64,000 nt of DNA from Norana najaformis (lineage: Eukaryota > Annelida > Clitellata > Crassiclitellata > Hormogastridae). The stretch lies in contig OZ029923.1 of NCBI GenBank assembly GCA_964023275.1, positions 6,262,729-6,326,728 on the forward strand, written 5' to 3'. The first letter of the stretch is position 1; each line of letters opens with the position of its first letter. Below are positions 10,213 to 19,906 of the stretch, one piece after another. A program made the translations under genes and the position numbers. Below the pieces are notes generated by a model. That model did no database searches. It was not told where the DNA came from and worked only from the letters and a program-made list of their open reading frames with translations.

Positions 10213-10369
10213 CTATTATGAATATTCAAATTCAGCATCTGATTGTGAATATGCGAGTTCAATGTCTGACTATGAATATGCAAATGCAGTGTCTGGTTAT
10301 GAATATGCAAATTCAGCCACTGATTGTGAATATGGAAATTCGGTGTCTGATGTGAATATGCAAATTCAT
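10213..10369. repeat. 27-bp minisatellite between PARP cassettes
   Basis: About five and a half copies of a 27-bp unit of the type tctg..tatgaatatgcaaattcagtg. The same minisatellite occurs at 12978-13161 and 16182-16365 with one extra unit. It lies between the C exon of one cassette and the A exon of the next on the minus strand. Confidence 0.8.
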
Positions 10370-10506
10370 TGTATAATTTTTGGCTGAATCTCGCAGGTGG
10401 TCGTTCGGGGTTTTGCTTTGGGAGATTTTCAGTCTGGCCGATGTCCCGTCTGAGTCCGTACAAATATGAGTATGAGTCCGTATGAGTCCGTGTAATAAAT
10501 TCACTC

Positions 10507-10805
10507 TTACCAACTAAATTTGGTTTCAAAGGTGACGACGAATTCTGGGTACGTCTGATATTCGTCGAAGACTACAAGGAATGCTCCTAGGTCATCTGGT
10601 CCGCTGCAAATGGAATTGTATTTGGACAGGCCGTTCGGTAGCTCGGGAGGTTCTTTCATGCCGGAGTTGCCAAAAATAAACTTTCCGGTGATTACTCGTG
10701 CTAAGATCATCCTCTGTAGTCCACGGTTGTCAGGCTTCGCGAAAACTTTCAATGCCGCATAATATGAGTCAGTTGCAAAGTATATGCCCTGGCCATACTT
10801 TGCTC
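10507..10805 (-). CDS. PARP catalytic exon C1 (terminal), cassette 3
   Basis: A 299-bp exon, phase 1 in, with stop TAA at 10507-10509. It encodes GIYFATDSYYAALKVFAKPD, then RMILARVITGKF, GNSGMKEPPELPNG, ICSGPDDLGAFL and YPEFVVTFETKFSW. The tyrosine of the catalytic triad lies in GIYFA. The stop TAA lies inside a good donor consensus (ttg/gtaaga), but splicing there would leave phase 2, which fits no A exon, so the stop reading is preferred. No C2 exon accompanies this copy. Confidence 0.7.
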
Positions 10806-11606
10806 CTGCTAATGTAACAAGAAACTAAGCATACTGTAATGGTCTGGAATGGCCTCATTAGCTCCATCAGCAATTTGCCATGTACACGATGAAGCCGATC
10901 AAAATACAGTAACTATTGTGACTTTAAGAGATTTGTATTTCGGGCTAGCACGGTCCATGCATGGGCACATAAAATGGCTAGTGCCCATTCAAACGGGCAG
11001 CAGTACTGAAGGATCTTACATTTCAAAATCATACAAATAGCATGATTGAGGCTAATGTGGTCATTACAGAAAAATATATGCATGCATACATACATGTAAA
11101 ACTTTAATGGTAATACATCAGCCTTCAACCATAGTTTCTAGAGATCATATGAAACTAAGCACTTTTCAAGCTTGACAAATTTATGAATGTTTTTTCTATG
11201 CAAATAAAGTTTGACTCGTGCATTCCTGAAGCTTGAATACCTCTGTAGGAAATATATGGAAGTATGTGTACTTTTTACTCCAATATGAACCAGTTGGTCC
11301 CACGCTGCACGCTGTGCAGTTACTTGATGTTTAGTCTGGAGAGAGTGGTGCTATATTGTATCGTAATATGACAATTTGCAGAGCGCTTCTTTAAGAACAA
11401 ACTGTCTATGGACGCTTCAAGCACGAAACCTGCCAGGAAAGAGGCGAGTTTCAAGGCAATGATTTGCAACAGTCTGACCTCCCACCGCCGCCTGAGTTTG
11501 AACATAAGGTGGAACAGTATTCCAAAGTGACCTACCACAGTGAAAACCCTACACTGTGCAATGCAATGCCATTTAAATGCTGGCTTAACTGCATATTCGT
11601 GCCTAC

Positions 11607-11778
11607 CATTGGCTCCAACATATCCTTTGTTGAATCCAAATCTGCAAATATTTTGAATGCTGAGTGAGTTGGACCCATGCCACAAAAGCCTTTCGTTGTC
11701 CACTGAATTTTCGCTGTCAATTTGATACTTCCTTAATGAGTATAATTGCAGAAGCTTCAAGTTCTCAACTCTCTGAAT
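11607..11778 (-). CDS. PARP catalytic exon B, cassette 3
   Basis: A 172-bp exon, phase 0 in and phase 1 out, encoding LKLLQLYSLRKYQIDSENS, then ERLLWHGSNSLSIQNICRFG and FNKGYVGANG. It is indistinguishable at the protein level from the B exon 3,204 bp away at 14811-14982. Confidence 0.73.
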
Positions 11779-12218
11779 CTACAAATAGAAGTTTCATCAA
11801 CATGTTATGCACAACCCGATCGTTCTACCTGCCAATCATTTAAAAAGTAAGGCTCGTTTGGACCTGCCAGTGGAGGTGGATCTTCATCTAACTAACTGTA
11901 GGCTACACACAGCCTGGAATGAGCACAAGAGTCAAATGGCTGGCAGTGTTTTGGAAATGACAATGCTCAGTAAAGAGAGGGAATGCCACTGATGATTATG
12001 ACACGATTGAATGCTATCTTTTTATAATTAGGACGACTTAAATATCTAGCCTTTGTCGCGCAGTATATGTACACCTTAGTCCATGCTGGGGAAAATCCCG
12101 GGTTTCTCCTCGTTAGCTACACCTTAGTTGTTCTTGTATTATATGTGGATGGTGCAGGATTTATCCGAGCGTTTGTAAATGTACTACTTGTACCACAGGC
12201 CAATCGAAATGCAGTAAC

Positions 12219-12373
12219 CTCTTTTATATGAATCCTTGGATTTGGCGTTTCATTGAAGGATGTTATTAATTCACTGATTTTTAGGTATACCGGGTCATTC
12301 TCTTCCAACGTTGTCAAGTGGAAGCTCTGACCATTTTTCATGGGCGCCCAATCTTTTGGCGGGTTCAGGAAAC
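12219..12373 (-). CDS. PARP catalytic exon A, cassette 3
   Basis: A 155-bp exon, phase 1 in and phase 0 out, encoding GFLNPPKDWAPM, LEENDPVYLKISELITSF and PRIHIKE. Its translation equals that of 15423-15577. Confidence 0.72.
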
Positions 12374-12977
12374 CTGCATTAATAAGAATTTCATTAGTAG
12401 CTAAAACTAAATACAAAAACGGTCAGATGAAACGTATTGTGTATTTTCCCTTCATTTATCATCCGTATATATACAATGCATTCGCTAGGTTACTCTCGAC
12501 CCTGGCCTACGGCGTTGGCTATCTTTATATGTGTGTCACTTTCGCCATCTAAAATCATCGCGATGCATATATATGACATATGTGAAACAAGTAAAGTATC
12601 CCATATGATCCCACAAGTGAGACGTAGGGAAGGCGCCCATTTCCTTTTCTTGGTCTTTGAGCCGGCAGTGGACGAATCCAAAGGTCCTGGGCGTGAGGGG
12701 GGCCAGTGCATCGCAGGGCTTGAGTTTTACTTCCCAGCATAATCCGCTATCAAAATATACTTCTTGGTGACAGAGGCACGGTGTGCGCAAATAACTTGCC
12801 CCGGATCGTCTTTTAATGTAGACGTATGAATGTAGGCCTATGAATGAAGGCCTACACGTTTTCTTTAGTTATTTTGTATAATAGCACCATGCTCGTACGC
12901 ACTATAATGCATCCAACATTTTGCATGACGTCTTTAAAGAGTTTGCACGTGTTGTGCAAAGACCATACAGGCCTAGG

Positions 12978-13161
12978 CTATTATGAATATTCAAATTCAG
13001 CATCTGATTGTGAATATGCAAGTTCAATGTCAGACTATTATTATGCAAATACAGTGTCTGGTTATGAATATGCAAATTCAGTGTCTGGTTATGAATATGC
13101 AAATTCAGCCACTGATTGTGAATATGAAAATTCAGTGTCTGATGTGAATATGCAAATTCAT
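12978..13161. repeat. 27-bp minisatellite (cassette copy 2)
   Basis: Same unit as at 10213-10369, with one additional repeat. Confidence 0.8.
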
Positions 13162-13298
13162 TGTATAATTTTTGGCTGAATCTCGCAGGTGGTCGTTCGG
13201 AGTTTTGCTTTGGGAGATTTTCAGTCTGGCCGATGTCCCGTCTGAGTCCGTACAAATATGAGTATGAGTCCGTATGAGTCCGTGTAATAAATTCACTC

Positions 13299-13597
13299 TT
13301 ACCAACTAAATTTGGTTTCAAAGGTGACGACGAATTCTGGGTACGTCTGATATTCGTCGAAGACTACAAGGAATGCTCCTAGGTCATCTGGTCCGCTGCA
13401 AGCGGAATTGTATTTGGACAGGCCGCTCGGTAGCTCGGGAGGTTCTTTCATGCCGGAGTTGCCAAAAGTAAACTTTCCGGTGATTACTCGTGCTAAGATC
13501 ATCCTCTGTAGTCCACGGTTGTCAGGCTTCGCGAAAACTTTCAATGCCGCATAATATGGGTCAGTTGCAAAGTATATGCCCTGGACATACTTTGCTC
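13299..13597 (-). CDS. PARP catalytic exon C1 (terminal), cassette 4
   Basis: Same structure as 10507-10805, starting GAKYVQGIYFATDPYYAALK and ending YPEFVVTFETKFSW. It lies downstream (in transcription) of a second, different C exon at 13710-13996, so exon B at 14811 could join either one. Confidence 0.7.
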
Positions 13598-13709
13598 CTG
13601 CTAATGTAACAAGAAACTAAGTATACGGTAATGGTCTGGTTTGGTCCTGCCTGCCATCCTACTGTTCAATGTGTCCATAGGGTCTCCTTGATTGGGTTGT
13701 TCTCCATAA

Positions 13710-13996
13710 TTAGTGACTATCAAAAGTTATCAAAAACTCTGGATAAGCTTGGTCATCGTGAAAAATTATGAAAAAAGATGGATTGTCCGCTCCATTATTG
13801 GTCGAATTATATTTTCCTTGGTTGTTTCCGATGTCGGATGGCTGCAGCATTTCTGGGCTTCCGACGACGGACTTCCCAACCAAGACTCGGCAGAAAAACA
13901 TCTGCTGATGTCCGTCATCGTTTCTCTTGGCGTAGATAGGAAGCCCAGAAAAGCATGGGTCATCCGAAAAGTACGCTCCTCTGCCATACTTGGCTC
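13710..13996 (-). CDS. PARP catalytic exon C2 (alternative terminal exon), cassette 4
   Basis: A 287-bp exon with acceptor atttgcag and its own stop at 13710. It encodes GAKYGRGAYFSDDPCFSGLP, then QQMFFCRVLVGK, SPEMLQPSDIGNNQGKYNS, NNGADNPSFFIIF and YPEFLITFDSH. It is a C exon in position, phase and motif order but is strongly diverged from C1. It lacks the GMKEPP turn found in all other C exons. It is the first C exon met after B and competes with C1 at 13299-13597. Confidence 0.7.
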
Positions 13997-14810
13997 CTGC
14001 AAATGTAACAAGAAACTAAGCATACTGTAATGGTCTGGTAAAACTTACCGTAATGGCCTCATTAGCTCCATCAGCAATTTGCCATGTACACGAGGAAGCC
14101 GATCAAAATACAGTAACTATTGTGACTTTAAGAGATTTGTATTTCGGGCTAGCACGGTCCATGCATGGGCACATAAAATGGCTAGTGCCCATTCAAACGG
14201 GCAGCAGTACTGAAGGATCTTACATTTCAAAATCATACAAATAGCATGATTGAGGCTAATGTGGTCATTACAGAAAAATATATGCATGCATACATACATG
14301 TAAAACTTTAATGGTAATACATCAGCCTTCAACCATAGTTTCTAGAGATCATATGAAACTAAGCACTTTTCAAGCTTGACAAATTTATGAATGTTTTTTC
14401 TATGCAAATAAAGTTTGACTCGTGCATTCCTGAAGCTTGAATACCTCTGTAGGAAATATATGGAAGTATGTGTACTTTTTACTCCAATATGAACCAGTTG
14501 GTCCCACGCTGCACGCTGTGCAGTTACTTGATGTTTAGTCTGGAGAGAGTGGTGCTATATTGTATCGTAATATGACAATTTGCAGAGCGCTTCTTTAAGA
14601 ACAAACTGTCTATGGACGCTTCAAGCACGAAACCTGCCAGGAAAGAGGCGAGTTTCAAGGCAATGATTTGCAACAGTCTGACCTCCCACCGCCGCCTGAG
14701 TTTGAACATAAGGTGGAACAGTATTCCAAAGTGACCTACCACAGTGAAAACCCTACACTGTGCAATGCAATGCCATTTAAATGCTGGCTTAACTGCATAT
14801 TCGTGCCTAC

Positions 14811-14982
14811 CATTGGCTCCAACATATCCTTTGTTGAATCCAAATCTGCAAATATTTTGAATGCTGAGTGAGTTGGACCCATGCCACAAAAGCCTTTCGT
14901 TGTCCACTGAATTTTCGCTGTCAATTTGATACTTCCTTAATGAGTATAATTGCAGAAGCTTCAAGTTCTCAACTCTCTGAAT
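14811..14982 (-). CDS. PARP catalytic exon B, cassette 4
   Basis: Copy of the B exon at 11607-11778 displaced by 3,204 bp, with the same LWHGSN motif and splice sites. It can splice in frame to C2 (13710-13996) or C1 (13299-13597). Confidence 0.73.
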
Positions 14983-15422
14983 CTACAAATAGAAGTTTCA
15001 TCAACATGTTATGCACAACCCGATCGTTCTACCTGCCAATCATTTAAAAAGTAAGGCTCGTTTGGACCTGCCAGTGGAGGTGGATCTTCATCTAACTAAC
15101 TGTAGGCTACACACAGCCTGGAATGAGCACAAGAGTCAAATGGCTGGCAGTGTTTTGGAAATGACAATGCTCAGTAAAGAGAGGGAATGCCACTGATGAT
15201 TATGACACGATTGAATGCTATCTTTTTATAATTAGGACGACTTAAATATCTAGCCTTTGTCGCGCAGTATATGTACACCTTAGTCCATGCTGGGGAAAAT
15301 CCCGGGTTTCTCCTCGTTAGCTACACCTTAGTTGTTCTTGTATTATATGTGGATGGTGCAGGATTTATCCGAGCGTTTGTAAATGTACTACTTGTACCAC
15401 AGGCCAATCGAAATGCAGTAAC

Positions 15423-15577
15423 CTCTTTTATATGAATCCTTGGATTTGGCGTTTCATTGAAGGATGTTATTAATTCACTGATTTTTAGGTATACCGGGTC
15501 ATTCTCTTCCAACGTTGTCAAGTGGAAGCTCTGACCATTTTTCATGGGCGCCCAATCTTTTGGCGGGTTCAGGAAAC
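15423..15577 (-). CDS. PARP catalytic exon A, cassette 4
   Basis: A 155-bp exon, acceptor taatgcag and donor GAG/GTTACT-type site, with translation as for 12219-12373. Confidence 0.72.
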
Positions 15578-16181
15578 CTGCATTAATAAGAATTTCATTA
15601 GTAGCTAAAACTAAATACAAAAACGGTCAGATGAAACGTATTGTGTATTTTCCCTTCATTTATCATCCGTATATATACAATGCATTCGCTAGGTTACTCT
15701 CGACCCTGGCCTACGGCGTTGGCTATCTTTATATGTGTGTCACTTTCGCCATCTAAAATCATCGCGATGCATATATATGACATATGTGAAACAAGTAAAG
15801 TATCCCATATGATCCCACAAGTGAGACGTAGGGAAGGCGCCCATTTCCTTTTCTTGGTCTTTGAGCCGGCAGTGGACGAATCCAAAGGTCCTGGGCGTGA
15901 GGGGGGCCAGTGCATCGCAGGGCTTGAGTTTTACTTCCCAGCATAATCCGCTATCAAAATATACTTCTTGGTGACAGAGGCACGGTGTGCGCAAATAACT
16001 TGCCCCGGATCGTCTTTTAATGTAGACGTATGAATGTAGGCCTATGAATGAAGGCCTACACGTTTTCTTTAGTTATTTTGTATAATAGCACCATGCTCGT
16101 ACGCACTATAATGCATCCAACATTTTGCATGACGTCTTTAAAGAGTTTGCACGTGTTGTGCAAAGACCATACAGGCCTAGG

Positions 16182-16365
16182 CTATTATGAATATTCAAAT
16201 TCAGCATCTGATTGTGAATATGCAAGTTCAATGTCAGACTATTATTATGCAAATACAGTGTCTGGTTATGAATATGCAAATTCAGTGTCTGGTTATGAAT
16301 ATGCAAATTCAGCCACTGATTGTGAATATGAAAATTCAGTGTCTGATGTGAATATGCAAATTCAT
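16182..16365. repeat. 27-bp minisatellite (cassette copy 3)
   Basis: Same array as at 12978-13161, displaced by 3,204 bp. Confidence 0.8.
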
Positions 16366-16502
16366 TGTATAATTTTTGGCTGAATCTCGCAGGTGGTCGT
16401 TCGGAGTTTTGCTTTGGGAGATTTTCAGTCTGGCCGATGTCCCGTCTGAGTCCGTACAAATATGAGTATGAGTCCGTATGAGTCCGTGTAATAAATTCAC
16501 TC

Positions 16503-16801
16503 TTACCAACTAAATTTGGTTTCAAAGGTGACGACGAATTCTGGGTACGTCTGATATTCGTCGAAGACTACAAGGAATGCTCCTAGGTCATCTGGTCCGC
16601 TGCAAGCGGAATTGTATTTGGACAGGCCGCTCGGTAGCTCGGGAGGTTCTTTCATGCCGGAGTTGCCAAAAGTAAACTTTCCGGTGATTACTCGTGCTAA
16701 GATCATCCTCTGTAGTCCACGGTTGTCAGGCTTCGCGAAAACTTTCAATGCCGCATAATATGGGTCAGTTGCAAAGTATATGCCCTGGACATACTTTGCT
16801 C
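16503..16801 (-). CDS. PARP catalytic exon C1 (terminal), cassette 5
   Basis: Same as 13299-13597, displaced by 3,204 bp. It is the second of two C exons reachable from exon B at 18015-18189. Confidence 0.7.
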
Positions 16802-16913
16802 CTGCTAATGTAACAAGAAACTAAGTATACGGTAATGGTCTGGTTTGGTCCTGCCTGCCATCCTACTGTTCAATGTGTCCATAGGGTCTCCTTGATTGGG
16901 TTGTTCTCCATAA

Positions 16914-17200
16914 TTAGTGACTATCAAAAGTTATCAAAAACTCTGGATAAGCTTGGTCATCGTGAAAAATTATGAAAAAAGATGGATTGTCCGCTCCATT
17001 ATTGGTCGAATTATATTTTCCTTGGTTGTTTCCGATGTCGGATGGCTGCAGCATTTCTGGGCTTCCGACGACGGACTTCCCAACCAAGACTCGGCAGAAA
17101 AACATCTGCTGATGTCCGTCATCGTTTCTCTTGGCGTAGATAGGAAGCCCAGAAAAGCATGGGTCATCCGAAAAGTACGCTCCTCTGCCATACTTGGCTC
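16914..17200 (-). CDS. PARP catalytic exon C2 (alternative terminal exon), cassette 5
   Basis: Same as 13710-13996, displaced by 3,204 bp. It begins in phase 1 after atttgcag and ends with its own TAA. Confidence 0.7.
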
Positions 17201-18014
17201 CTGCAAATGTAACAAGAAACTAAGCATACTGTAATGGTCTGGTAAAACTTACCGTAATGGCCTCATTAGCTCCATCAGCAATTTGCCATGTACACGAGGA
17301 AGCCGATCAAAATACAGTAACTATTGTGACTTTAAGAGATTTGTATTTCGGGCTAGCACGGTCCATGCATGGGCACATAAAATGGCTAGTGCCCATTCAA
17401 ACGGGCAGCAGTACTGAAGGATCTTACATTTCAAAATCATACAAATAGCATGATTGAGGCTAATGTGGTCATTACAGAAAAATATATGCATGCATACATA
17501 CATGTAAAACTTTAATGGTAATACATCAGCCTTCAACCATAGTTTCTAGAGATCATATGAAACTAAGCACTTTTCAAGCTTGACAAATTTATGAATGTTT
17601 TTTCTATGCAAATAAAGTTTGACTCGTGCATTCCTGAAGCTTGAATACCTCTGTAGGAAATATATGGAAGTATGTGTACTTTTTACTCCAATATGAACCA
17701 GTTGGTCCCACGCTGCACGCTGTGCAGTTACTTGATGTTTAGTCTGGAGAGAGTGGTGCTATATTGTATCGTAATATGACAATTTGCAGAGCGCTTCTTT
17801 AAGAACAAACTGTCTATGGACGCTTCAAGCACGAAACCTGCCAGGAAAGAGGCGAGTTTCAAGGCAATGATTTGCAACAGTCTGACCTCCCACCGCCGCC
17901 TGAGTTTGAACATAAGGTGGAACAGTATTCCAAAGTGACCTACCACAGTGAAAACCCTACACTGTGCAATGCAATGCCATTTAAATGCTGGCTTAACTGC
18001 TTGTCCATGCCTAC

Positions 18015-18189
18015 CATTGGCTCCACAATATCCTTTGTTGAAACCGTGACGACATATGTTCTGAATGCTGAGTACCCTGGACCCGTGCCACAAACGCCTT
18101 TCATTCTCCACTGGACCGGTTTCAGTATCGATTTGAGATTTCCTCAAGCAGTACAACTGCAGGAGATGCAAGTTCTCAACTCTGTCAAT
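18015..18189 (-). CDS. PARP catalytic exon B, cassette 5
   Basis: A 175-bp exon encoding HLLQLYCLRKSQIDTETG, ERRLWHGSRVLSIQNICRHG and FNKGYCGANG. It differs clearly from the B exons of cassettes 3 and 4 although the downstream intron is nearly identical. The 3.2-kb identity block therefore ends within this exon. Confidence 0.75.
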
Positions 18190-18632
18190 CTACAAATAGA
18201 AGTTTCATCAACATTTTATGTTCAACCCAATCGATCTACCTGCCAATCATTTTTCAAGTAAGGCTCGTGTGGACCTGCCAGTGGAAGTTTTTTCACCTAC
18301 TGAACTGTAGGCTACACACAGCCTGGATTGAGCCCAAGAATCAAATGGCTGGCAGTGTTTTGGAAATGACAATGCTCAGTAGAGGGAACGCCACTGATGA
18401 ATATTACACAACATAATGGTATCTTTTTCTGATTAGCACGACATAAATATCTAGCCTTTCTCGCGCAGAATATGTACCCCTTAGTTCAGTAAAAGTCCAT
18501 GCTGCGGAAAATCCCATGTTTCTCCTCGTTAGCTACACCTTAGTTGTTCTTGTATTATGTGGATGGTGCAGGATTTATGCGACCGTTTGTAAATGTACTA
18601 ATTGTACCACAGACCAATCGAAATGCAGTTAC

Positions 18633-18787
18633 CTGCTTTATATTAATCTGTGGCTTCGATGTTTCATAGAATGTTTTTAAAATATCCGAGATTGTCTGGT
18701 ACTCTGGATGGTCCTGTCTCAGTGTCGTTAAGTTAACCCGTTCTGCAGGATTTCTTGGTGCCCATTCTTTGGGCGGATTCAGGAAAC
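18633..18787 (-). CDS. PARP catalytic exon A, cassette 5
   Basis: A 155-bp exon, phase 1 in and phase 0 out, encoding GFLNPPKEWAPRNPAER, then LRQDHPEYQTISDILKTFYE and INIKQ. It is the first PARP exon downstream of the coiled-coil micro-exon array. Its phase-1 acceptor fits the phase-1 donors of those micro-exons. Confidence 0.72.
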
Positions 18788-18988
18788 CTGCATTAATAAG
18801 AATTCCACTAGTAGCTGAAACTAAATACAAAAACTGTCAAATGAAACGTGATGTCTTCCTATAAGCGCATAAGCGTATGAGTGTGTGGGTGTATGCGTGC
18901 ATGTATGTGTGTGTATGTTAGCGTCCTACTTCCTACAAGCTGATAAGTTCTGTGTGAGCTCTAATACTTCTAACAGTCCGATTAGTTT

Positions 18989-19285
18989 TTAGTCTGAACA
19001 TGGTTCAGAGGTTAAGTCTGTCTGGTGCTTTTCTGTCTCTTTTCGGGTATCGTTCCCCTCGCCAGCACCGCTGTTCCGCTCCTCTGGTGAGTGTCCGGGT
19101 GTGTTTGTCACCGCTTCGTCTTTGCCTGGCGGTGGAGTGTCCACGTATCTTCTCGCTTCGCTAGGTGGCGCCACTAAGGTGCATTCGCCTACCGTTGTCG
19201 GTGTTTCTGCTTTGAGCAAGGCTGTTACGCCGGTGTTGGTCAAGTTGTTAACCCGTCTCGGGTCGATATGTTGGTCATAGGTCAT
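18989..19285 (-). other. unrecognised 98-codon ORF, possible linker exon
   Basis: A GC-richer open stretch on the minus strand between the micro-exon array and PARP exon A of cassette 5. The translation is hydrophilic and low in structure (TPPPGKDEA, SPEERNSGAGEG). No clear splice sites were identified and part of the region may be a repeat. It could be a linker exon of the PARP gene or chance. Confidence 0.15.
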
Positions 19286-19419
19286 CGTTCATGTTTCGCC
19301 AGGTGTCGCCTCGGAAGTGTGTTCGCCCCCCGTTGTTGGTGTTGCAATGTCCGGTATGGTTGTCCTGCACTGTTGGCTGCGTGAGCCGCACGCATCTGAT
19401 CGACGTCTCGGCGCCAGGT

Positions 19420-19680
19420 CATTGGCCTATTTAGCTACATCGGTAAGTGCGTACGCCAGGGAGCCTCTCTGCGTGAGGATTCCAGGTTCGTGTCCCGGTC
19501 GTGGCTTATTTCAGAGATTTAAACCTCGGAACAGTACGGTCTGTGTACGGAGACCTTAAATGGCGTGGCGCCCGTACAAATGGGCAGCGGTGAAGAATCT
19601 CATCCGATAAATTAATTGCAAAATGAGCAGGGTCGAGGCCATACGGTCGCTGTATAAAAACCTATACATTTACACTGGTG
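19420..19680 (+). repeat. SINE-2, tRNA-derived, near full length
   Basis: A tRNA-like head (ttagctacatcggtaagtgcg .. B box aggttcgtgtccc) is followed by a body reading gagatttaaacctcgg..cggtctgtg..gagaccttaaatggcgtggcgccc..aatgggcagcgg and gagcagggtcgaggccatacgg. Other copies lie at 31485-31665, 31925-32085 and 35180-35335 (minus). Confidence 0.68.
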
Positions 19681-19864
19681 TCGTGGTGTTTGTTGTCGAG
19701 ACTTCATAAATATGTCAACTGCCCCATGCGTTTCGTTACTGCTGTAATCTCGTACGATAACCGCCTGCCCTTCGTCGAATTAGCGCAGTTTGCACCTGAC
19801 TTTCATAACTAAGATAACATCAATCGACTAGTGACAAAGAAACCAGAAAACATTTTCATCTTAC

Positions 19865-19906
19865 CAGTCTTGAGCTTCAGCTCCTCCATGTTCTTCATCA
19901 GCATCT
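19865..19906 (-). CDS. coiled-coil micro-exon 1 (42 nt)
   Basis: Encodes (E)MLMKNMEELKLKT. It is the last micro-exon before the PARP cassettes; its leftover base G plus GT of exon A gives the Gly of GFLNPP. Confidence 0.6.

Larger units (their letters stand above)
10895..17995. repeat. 3,204-bp tandem duplication of a PARP cassette
   Basis: Sequence from about 10.9 kb to 14.79 kb reappears 3,204 bp downstream with essentially no differences that I can see; all ORFs in it recur with the same translation and spacing. The match ends inside exon B, near 14.79 kb in one copy and 18.0 kb in the other, where the outer copy diverges into a distinct B exon. An older, less similar copy of part of the unit lies at about 9.4-10.8 kb. 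This is either a very recent unequal crossover or an assembly duplication. Confidence 0.85.

Noticed and set aside
10507..10515. Splicing at ttg/gtaaga to chain C1 into the next PARP cassette as a multi-PARP protein
   Set aside because: It would leave phase 2, while all A exons require phase 1, so the chain would be out of frame.
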